Source of the DNA: JAMCRM01 sp035561075
GTDB lineage: Bacteria > Acidobacteriota > Terriglobia > Bryobacterales > Bryobacteraceae
Direction: 5' to 3'
Length of the DNA stretch: 64,000 nucleotides
Assembly (NCBI GenBank): GCA_035561075.1
Contig: DATMYF010000157.1
Location: 4,754-68,753 of the forward strand
Shown: positions 59,247 to 64,000 of the stretch, in pieces
How positions within the stretch are numbered: the first letter of the stretch is position 1
How the letters are laid out: each line of letters begins with the position of its first letter
Made by a program: the position numbers and the translations under genes
The notes under the pieces: generated by a model
The model's input: only the letters and a program-made list of their open reading frames with translations
Database searches by the model: none
Told to the model about the DNA's origin: nothing

Positions 59247-61082
59247 ATGGTCCTTATGTGGCTAAAGTGCGGCGTGCTGGTGGCGGCCATCGCGTGGATG
59301 GCGGGGGCGCAGGTGAAGAATCCGGAGCGCCCGCTGCGGCACGCCGAGCGCGGCACCCGAGGAGGAGTGGCGGCCGGCAGCGGTGCCGCCACTGACGCCG
59401 GGATGCGGCTCTTCCACAGCGGCGGGAACGCAGTGGACGCGGGCATCGCAGCCATGCTGGCGGCTGCCGTCACGGAGTTCTCGCACTTCGGCTTCGGCGG
59501 CGAAGCCCCTATCCTGGTGCGCACGCGCGATGGCAAGGTCCACGCGCTCGCGGGCGTGGGCACCATGCCGAAACTCGCCACCGCAGACTTCTTCCGCGCC
59601 CGTCCAGCCAAGCGCGAGGAGATGACCACCCCGCCCGAAGCCGGCGGACTTGAAGCCTGGGTCCCGGTCACCGGAATCCTGCCCGCCCTGGTTCCCGGGA
59701 TGGTGGACGCCACGCTGGTCGCCCTGCGGGAGTACGGCACCCGGCCGTTCGCGGAGGTCGTACAGCCGGCCATCGACCTCGCCGATGCTTGGCCTGTGGA
59801 TGACACGCGCGCGAGCTATCTGGGGCGCGCCCGGCGCTTCCTGGAACGCTGGCCCACCTCGCGCCGCGTCTTCCTTCCGGATGGGCGTCCCCCGCGCGCC
59901 GGAGAGATCCTGAGGCAGCCCGATCTCGCCCGCACCCTGCGCGCCATGGCTGACGCCGAAAAAAGCGCCCTGGCGGCTGGTGCCAACCGCGCCAAAGCCA
60001 TCGACGCCGTGCGTGACCTCTTCTACCGCGGCGACATCGCCCGCCGCATAGACCGCTTCAGCCGCGACAACGGCGGCCTGCTGCGCTACGAAGATATGGC
60101 GGCGTTTCGCCTGGAGCCCGAAGAGCCCGTCTCCACCACCTACCGCGGTTACCAGGTCTACAAACCCGGCTTCTGGAGCCAGGGGCCCTCGATGATCGAA
60201 GCGCTGAACCTGCTCGCGGGTTTTGACCTGCGCGCCATGCGCCCGAACTCAGCGGACTACATCCACACCGTCACGGAAGCCCTTAAGCTGGCCTATGCCG
60301 ACCGCGACGCGTGGTACGGCGACCCGCGCTTCGTCCAGGTGCGCGCGCGCCTGCTCTCGGAGGAGTACGCAGCGGAACGGCGGCCGCTCATCGGTCCCGA
60401 CGCGTCGCTTGAATTCCGCGCCGGCACGGTTGGGCCTGAAGCGCCCAGGCACCCGTCGCAGTACCCCGGCCGGCGCGTCTCCATTGACCCCGCCCTGATG
60501 GCGCGCGACACCACCTGCGTGAACGCGATGGACAAGGACGGGGTGGTCTTCTCGGCAACGCCGTCCGGCGCATGGCTGCCGTCGGTGATTGCGGGCGACA
60601 CCGGCATCCCTCTCACACAACGCGCCCAGAGCTTCCTGCTGATCAAGGGGCATCCCAACGAACTGGCGCCCGGCAAGCGCCCGCGCATCACCCTGAGCCC
60701 CACCCTTGTGACGCACGGTGGCGCCGCGTACCTGGCGTTGTCAACTCCCGGCGGCGATAACCAGGACCAGTCACTGCTCCAGGTGCTGCTCAATGTGCTG
60801 GAGTTCGGCTATGGTGTGCAGCAGGCCGTGGAGGCGCCGCGGTTCCAGACGCGCCACCTGGTTTCCAGCTTCGACAACCACGCTATGAACCCCGGGGACC
60901 TGCTGCTAGACGAGCGGATCGCGGATGCCGTCGAAGCCGAACTGGCGCGCCGCGGGCACCACGTTGAGAAGCGTTCGAGGTACGCCAGCGGCGCGGCGCC
61001 CGTGCTCATCCGGCTCACCCCGGAGGGCACCATCGAAGCCGGCGCGGACCCCTACGGCTACCGCTCCGCGAGGGTCTGGTAG
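59247..61082 (+). CDS. ggt: Gamma-glutamyltransferase
   Basis: The 611-residue secreted enzyme transfers or hydrolyses gamma-glutamyl groups such as that of glutathione. A signal peptide (MVLMWLKCGVLVAAIAWMAG) precedes the large subunit (GGVAAGSGAATDAGMRLFHS, GGNAVDAGIAAMLAA). The precursor should self-cleave before the Thr in RDTTCVNAMDKDG. The oxyanion and binding loops are SATPSGAWLPSV and STPGGDNQDQSLLQVLL. The ATG at 59247 is favoured over an upstream GTG because it opens the signal peptide. The next gene begins with GTG in its stop codon. Confidence 0.92.
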   Translation: MVLMWLKCGVLVAAIAWMAGAQVKNPERPLRHAERGTRGGVAAGSGAATDAGMRLFHSGGNAVDAGIAAMLAAAVTEFSHFGFGGEAPILVRTRDGKVHALAGVGTMPKLATADFFRARPAKREEMTTPPEAGGLEAWVPVTGILPALVPGMVDATLVALREYGTRPFAEVVQPAIDLADAWPVDDTRASYLGRARRFLERWPTSRRVFLPDGRPPRAGEILRQPDLARTLRAMADAEKSALAAGANRAKAIDAVRDLFYRGDIARRIDRFSRDNGGLLRYEDMAAFRLEPEEPVSTTYRGYQVYKPGFWSQGPSMIEALNLLAGFDLRAMRPNSADYIHTVTEALKLAYADRDAWYGDPRFVQVRARLLSEEYAAERRPLIGPDASLEFRAGTVGPEAPRHPSQYPGRRVSIDPALMARDTTCVNAMDKDGVVFSATPSGAWLPSVIAGDTGIPLTQRAQSFLLIKGHPNELAPGKRPRITLSPTLVTHGGAAYLALSTPGGDNQDQSLLQVLLNVLEFGYGVQQAVEAPRFQTRHLVSSFDNHAMNPGDLLLDERIADAVEAELARRGHHVEKRSRYASGAAPVLIRLTPEGTIEAGADPYGYRSARVW

Positions 61083-62029
61083 TGCTCCCGCTCTTCGACG
61101 AGCCGCCCGCATTCGATCGCGCCCGCCTCGCCGAACGTGTGCGCGCGCTGGCCCGCGAGAACATCTTCATCGGCGGCAGTTCGTGGAAGTACGAGGGCTG
61201 GTTCGGCCAGGTCTATACGCAATCGAACTACCTGGCTAAAGGCCGGTACTCGAAGCGTGTCTTCGAAGAAACCTGCATCCGGGAGTACGCCGAAACTTTC
61301 CCCACGGTATGCGGCGATTTCTCCTTTTACCAGTTCCCGACCGACGAATTCTGGCGCCGGCTGTTCCGCCATGTGCCGGAGGGTTTCCATTTCGCCTTCA
61401 AGGCGCCGGAGCAGATCACCTGCCGCGTCTTCCCCACGCACCCGCGCTACGGCCCGCAGGGCGGCCAGGCGAACGAAGCCTTTCTCGACGCGGAGATGCT
61501 GAGGCAGATGTTCCTGCGGCCGCTCGAACCCTACCGATCGAAAACCGCGCTGCTGATCTTCGAGTTCGGAACCTTTACGAAGCGGGCCGTCCCGGAACTG
61601 CCAGCCTTTCTCGATCGCCTGGACCCATTCCTGGCCGCGCTACCGCCGGACTTTCGCTACGCCGTGGAGATCCGCAACCCGGAATTCCTGTCGCCCGAAT
61701 ACTTCGCCTGCCTTCGCGCCCACGGCGCCGCGCACGTCTACAACGCGTGGTCGCGCATGCCGGAACTGCGCCACCAGATCGCGCTTCCGGGGTCCATTAC
61801 TGCGGACTTCACCGTCTGCCGCGCCCTGCTGCGTCGTGGCCGCCCCTACGAGGAGGCCGTCGCCATGTTCCAGCCCTACACCGAAGTGAAGGATCCCAAC
61901 CCGGAGGCGCGCGAATCCATGCGGGTGCTCATCGATCGCTCTCGCGAGGAGAGGCGCATGGCCTTCCTCTTCGTGAACAACAGGCTTGAGGGTAACGCCC
62001 CTGCCACCATCATCTCCGTGGTGGATTGA
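61082..62029 (+). CDS. DUF72 family TIM-barrel protein
   Basis: The 315-residue protein carries the DUF72 (YecE-like) pattern: IGGSSWKYEGWFGQVYTQSN, TFPTVCGDFSFYQFPT and FHFAFKAPEQITCRVFP. Further matches are FEFGTFTKRAVPELPAFLDR and YAVEIRNPEFLSPEYFACLR. The fold is a TIM barrel of unknown activity. It starts with GTG sharing one base with the ggt stop, so it should be translationally coupled to ggt. Its 3' end overlaps the convergent transporter gene by 20 bases. A link with glutathione metabolism is possible from context only. Confidence 0.88.
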   Translation: MLPLFDEPPAFDRARLAERVRALARENIFIGGSSWKYEGWFGQVYTQSNYLAKGRYSKRVFEETCIREYAETFPTVCGDFSFYQFPTDEFWRRLFRHVPEGFHFAFKAPEQITCRVFPTHPRYGPQGGQANEAFLDAEMLRQMFLRPLEPYRSKTALLIFEFGTFTKRAVPELPAFLDRLDPFLAALPPDFRYAVEIRNPEFLSPEYFACLRAHGAAHVYNAWSRMPELRHQIALPGSITADFTVCRALLRRGRPYEEAVAMFQPYTEVKDPNPEARESMRVLIDRSREERRMAFLFVNNRLEGNAPATIISVVD

Positions 62030-62885
62030 CAATGCGGCGGCTGTGCCACCAGGCGTTGGCCAGGGTCGCGGCCAGAATCAGCGTGCCCCCCGCAATCGAC
62101 CACACGCCCGGCCGCTCGCCGTGCACCAGGTAAGCCCATAGCGGATTCAATGCCGGCTCGGCCAGCAGCACCGCCGACGCTTCGAAGGCCGGCACGTGCC
62201 GCATGGCCCGCGTGAGACACGCATAGGCCAGCCCGACCTGGACGATCCCGAGATACCCGACCACCACCGCGTCCGCCGCTCCGGCGTGCTCCACCGGCAG
62301 CGCCATCGGCAGGCAAACCAGGAAGGCAATGGCGTTCCCCATCACGACGGCGGGCATGGCGGCGTTCTCCGACCCCGTCCCTTTGCCCAACCAGCGCAGA
62401 CCCGCGATGGTGAGGGCCCAGGCGATACCCGAAACCGCCGCGATCACGTTCCCACGCAGCGGATCGGGCGCGGTGGCCGCGGCGCTCTCGGTGCCCACGA
62501 AAAACAGCGCCATCCCGAGCCCTACCACGGCAGCCAGCAGCAGGTCTGTCGCGCGCAGGCGCTCATCGAGCAACCACGGCCCCAGCAGCAGCATGTAGAG
62601 CGGCGCGGTGTCCTGCAGGAAGATGGCGTTTGCGGAGGTGGTGAGCTTGTTGGCGGTGACGAACAGCATCATCGTTGCGGCGTAGGCCAGTGCCACCGCG
62701 AGGTGCCGTCGCGTCCAGCCGTGGCGGGATGAGGGCACCAGCACCAGAATCGCGGCTCCCGCGATGGCCGAGCGGAAACCCGCCACCTGCCAGCTTGTCA
62801 GGGTGGTTGCCTTGATTGCCGCTCCGCCCGTGGAGAAGAGGAACGCGGCGGCGAGCAGCAGCAGGCGATTCGTGTGGCGGCCCAT
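62010..62885 (-). CDS. EamA/DMT-family transporter
   Basis: The 291-residue protein has ten predicted membrane helices in two EamA repeats. The first begins at LLLLAAAFLFSTGGAAIKAT and ends near LLDERLRATDLLLAAVVGLG; the second begins near VIAAVSGIAWALTIAGLRWL and has PALNPLWAYLVHGE. Such carriers export or import small metabolites, and the substrate is unknown. The gene starts one base after the SDR stop on the same strand, so both are likely in one operon. Confidence 0.88.
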   Translation of the reverse strand: MGRHTNRLLLLAAAFLFSTGGAAIKATTLTSWQVAGFRSAIAGAAILVLVPSSRHGWTRRHLAVALAYAATMMLFVTANKLTTSANAIFLQDTAPLYMLLLGPWLLDERLRATDLLLAAVVGLGMALFFVGTESAAATAPDPLRGNVIAAVSGIAWALTIAGLRWLGKGTGSENAAMPAVVMGNAIAFLVCLPMALPVEHAGAADAVVVGYLGIVQVGLAYACLTRAMRHVPAFEASAVLLAEPALNPLWAYLVHGERPGVWSIAGGTLILAATLANAWWHSRRIVNPPRR

Positions 62886-63680
62886 CTACCGCAGGCGCCA
62901 GCGGTTGTCCACGAATTCGGCGGACTCGTCGTTCCAGGTCGCGAACTTCGACGTCATCTGGCCGCCATCCACGCAGAGGGTTGTGCCGGTGATGAAGGAA
63001 GCCAGATCGGAGGCCAGGAAGGCGGCGGCGTGGGCGACCTCTTCAGCGGTTCCCCCGCGACCCAGCGGGAGCTGGCGGAAGTACTCCCTGGCGATCTTCG
63101 GTGTGTCGAAGAAGCCCGTGCTGAGGCGCGTCCGGATAATGCCGGGACAGACGGCGTTGACCCGGATGCCATATGGCCCCCACTCATTGGCGGCGGTGTG
63201 GAGCAGGCCGAGCAATCCGGCCTTGGTGGCGTTGTAAGCGCTGAGATGGGCTTCGCCGTCGAATGAGTTGGTGGAAGCGGTGATCACGACGGCGCCGGAC
63301 CGTCGCGGCAGCATGAGCCCGGCAGCCGCCTGCATGGTGAGGAACGCTCCGGTCAGGTTGACCCGCAGGGCTTGGTCCCAGAGTTCCACAGGTGTGCCCG
63401 CGAGATCCCCCCAGACGACCGTACCGGCATTGACCATCAGGACGTCCGGCGCGCCGGTTTCGGCAAAGGCGCGGTCGAGTGCGGCGCGGTCGGTGACATC
63501 GACGGCCCGGCCCTCGGCCCCAAATGCGGCGGCTGCTTCACCGGGGCGCTCCCGTTCGAGGTCGAAAATCCATGTGCGCGCCCCGGCGCCGGCGAGCACC
63601 TTGGCCATCGCGAGCCCGATCCCATTGGCGCCCCCGGTGACCACGGCGCATTTTCCGGCAAAATCGAGATTGAGAGGCAT
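62886..63680 (-). CDS. Short-chain dehydrogenase/reductase (SDR)
   Basis: The 264-residue classical SDR has the NAD(P) motif VTGGANGIGLAMAKVL, the NAG motif (MVNAGTVVWG), Ser in VVITASTNSFDG and the YxxxK pair in SAYNATKAGLLG. PGIIRTRLS and the C-terminal TTLCVDGGQ complete the family pattern. An acidic residue at the end of strand two (FDLERER) suggests NAD preference. The substrate is unknown. The ATG at 63680 is preferred over an earlier frame opening; TAGAAC (63688-63693 on the minus strand) ends seven bases before it. It leads the two-gene unit with the transporter. Confidence 0.9.
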   Translation of the reverse strand: MPLNLDFAGKCAVVTGGANGIGLAMAKVLAGAGARTWIFDLERERPGEAAAAFGAEGRAVDVTDRAALDRAFAETGAPDVLMVNAGTVVWGDLAGTPVELWDQALRVNLTGAFLTMQAAAGLMLPRRSGAVVITASTNSFDGEAHLSAYNATKAGLLGLLHTAANEWGPYGIRVNAVCPGIIRTRLSTGFFDTPKIAREYFRQLPLGRGGTAEEVAHAAAFLASDLASFITGTTLCVDGGQMTSKFATWNDESAEFVDNRWRLR

Positions 63681-63726
63681 CTGTTCCGTTCTAACACAGC
63701 CCCCTCCCCGGCGGTGCACGACATGG

Positions 63727-63734
63727 TATATTAT
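63727..63734 (+). promoter_or_regulatory. -10 region of tRNA-Val
   Basis: TATATTAT lies 18 bases before the mature tRNA 5' end in an AT-rich spot between GC-rich flanks. It offers two overlapping -10 hexamers. No clear -35 box is seen in the upstream C-rich sequence. Confidence 0.45.
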
Positions 63735-63752
63735 GAATTCAACCGCAGAGAA

Positions 63753-63829
63753 GGGCCCGTAGCTCAGTTGGTTAGAGCGCTACCTTGACACGGTAGAGGT
63801 CTGGCGTTCGAGTCGCCACGGGCCCACCA
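63753..63829 (+). tRNA. tRNA-Val (anticodon GAC)
   Basis: The 77-base tRNA has the acceptor stem GGGCCCG/CGGGCCC, a D arm with AGCTCAGTTGGTTAGAGC, the anticodon stem CTACC/GGTAG around loop TTGACAC (anticodon GAC) and the T loop GTTCGAGTC. Discriminator A is followed by an encoded CCA. It reads GUC and GUU valine codons. An ISL3-type element begins about 30 bases downstream. Confidence 0.95.
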
Positions 63830-63861
63830 TCTTTTCAACGAGTTATCGGTCAGCAGGCGAC

Positions 63862-63881
63862 GGCTCTACGCCATTAATGGG
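63862..63881 (-). mobile_element. Possible terminal inverted repeat of an ISL3-type element
   Basis: GGCTCTACGCCATTAATGGG lies between tRNA-Val and the transposase 3' end. ISL3-family ends often begin GGCTCT, so this may be the right end of the insertion sequence. The other end and the target duplication lie outside the window, so it is unconfirmed. Confidence 0.3.
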
Positions 63882-63905
63882 GGCACCCCCACCACTGAAG
63901 CAAAT

Positions 63906-64000
63906 TCAAGAACACATCACTATAACCCTCAACCTGTAGTTCTGGAAATTGCGGAAGCCGTATGCCTGGCGTTGCAGGAGTTCCATTTTGGTGTGGAAGC
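63906..64000 (-). CDS. ISL3-family transposase, C-terminal end (cut by window edge)
   Basis: The minus strand reads about 31 codons into a TGA at 63906-63908. The peptide includes FHTKMELLQRQAYGFRNFQN and YRLRV, which matches the conserved C-terminus of ISL3-type DDE transposases (typically a GFRNFxNxRLRV stretch). The catalytic core is outside the window. Its stop lies 44 bases inside the possible terminal repeat. Insertion beside a tRNA suggests a local mobile boundary, though only this end can be seen. Confidence 0.7.
   Translation of the reverse strand, partial: FHTKMELLQRQAYGFRNFQNYRLRVIVMCS

Noticed and set aside
1..64000. CRISPR arrays, rRNA genes or replication origins
   Set aside because: No regularly spaced repeats, rRNA signatures or DnaA-box clusters were seen on either strand.

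Overview
The window is a GC-rich, gene-dense bacterial chromosome segment with about 50 protein-coding genes and one tRNA. Its style points to an Acidobacteriota member, probably near Solibacter/Bryobacter. The signs are two DUF1080 proteins, an Oar-like TonB-dependent receptor with an N-terminal carboxypeptidase-regulatory fold beside a ROK regulator, many secreted enzymes with Tat-like leaders, PAS-rich hybrid kinases, and a PhoPQ-activated-type protein. This assignment is inferred from gene content only.

Layout. 1-10 kb: the start of thymidine kinase (cut by the window edge), then secreted or membrane proteins on the plus strand (DPP IV peptidase, DUF1080, M14 carboxypeptidase-like, a DegT aminotransferase with a Tat-like leader, UPF0182). 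10-20 kb: a six-PAS hybrid histidine kinase, glpX-ilvD, a D-2-hydroxyacid dehydrogenase and a second hybrid kinase. 19.6-22.3 kb is a decay zone: an aldo/keto reductase pseudogene, a CPA2 antiporter and a possible universal-stress-protein remnant. 22.3-26 kb: a six-gene minus-strand operon, XRE regulator - NfeD-like - flotillin - PspA/IM30 - small membrane protein - DUF350, with a promoter and inverted repeat against the regulator start. 26-35 kb: ROK regulator with TonB-dependent receptor, facing a PhoPQ-type protein and a glycosidase-like protein. 34.7-42.7 kb: fba, an alpha/beta hydrolase and addB-addA.

42.5-46.3 kb: a secreted protein of unknown function whose gene overlaps addA antiparallel, ribBA with an altered GTP cyclohydrolase II motif, an exported-type superoxide dismutase and a peroxiredoxin. 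46.4-52.6 kb: cdaA-cdaR-glmM (c-di-AMP and peptidoglycan precursor), DUF1080, a histone-deacetylase-like protein and a second CPA2 antiporter. 52.6-57.7 kb: DinB, aroC-def-fmt-argJ, then a small secreted protein with a recent broken tandem copy. 57.7-63.7 kb: DUF362, DinB, gamma-glutamyltransferase, DUF72, a DMT transporter and an SDR. The window closes with tRNA-Val(GAC) and the end of an ISL3-type insertion sequence.

A recurring regulatory theme is a TANNNT hexamer 6-9 bases before the start codon with no Shine-Dalgarno sequence, suggesting many leaderless transcripts. Several intergenic hairpins sit on or beside these -10 boxes. The strongest candidate for an under-described system is the XRE/NfeD/flotillin/PspA/DUF350 operon.
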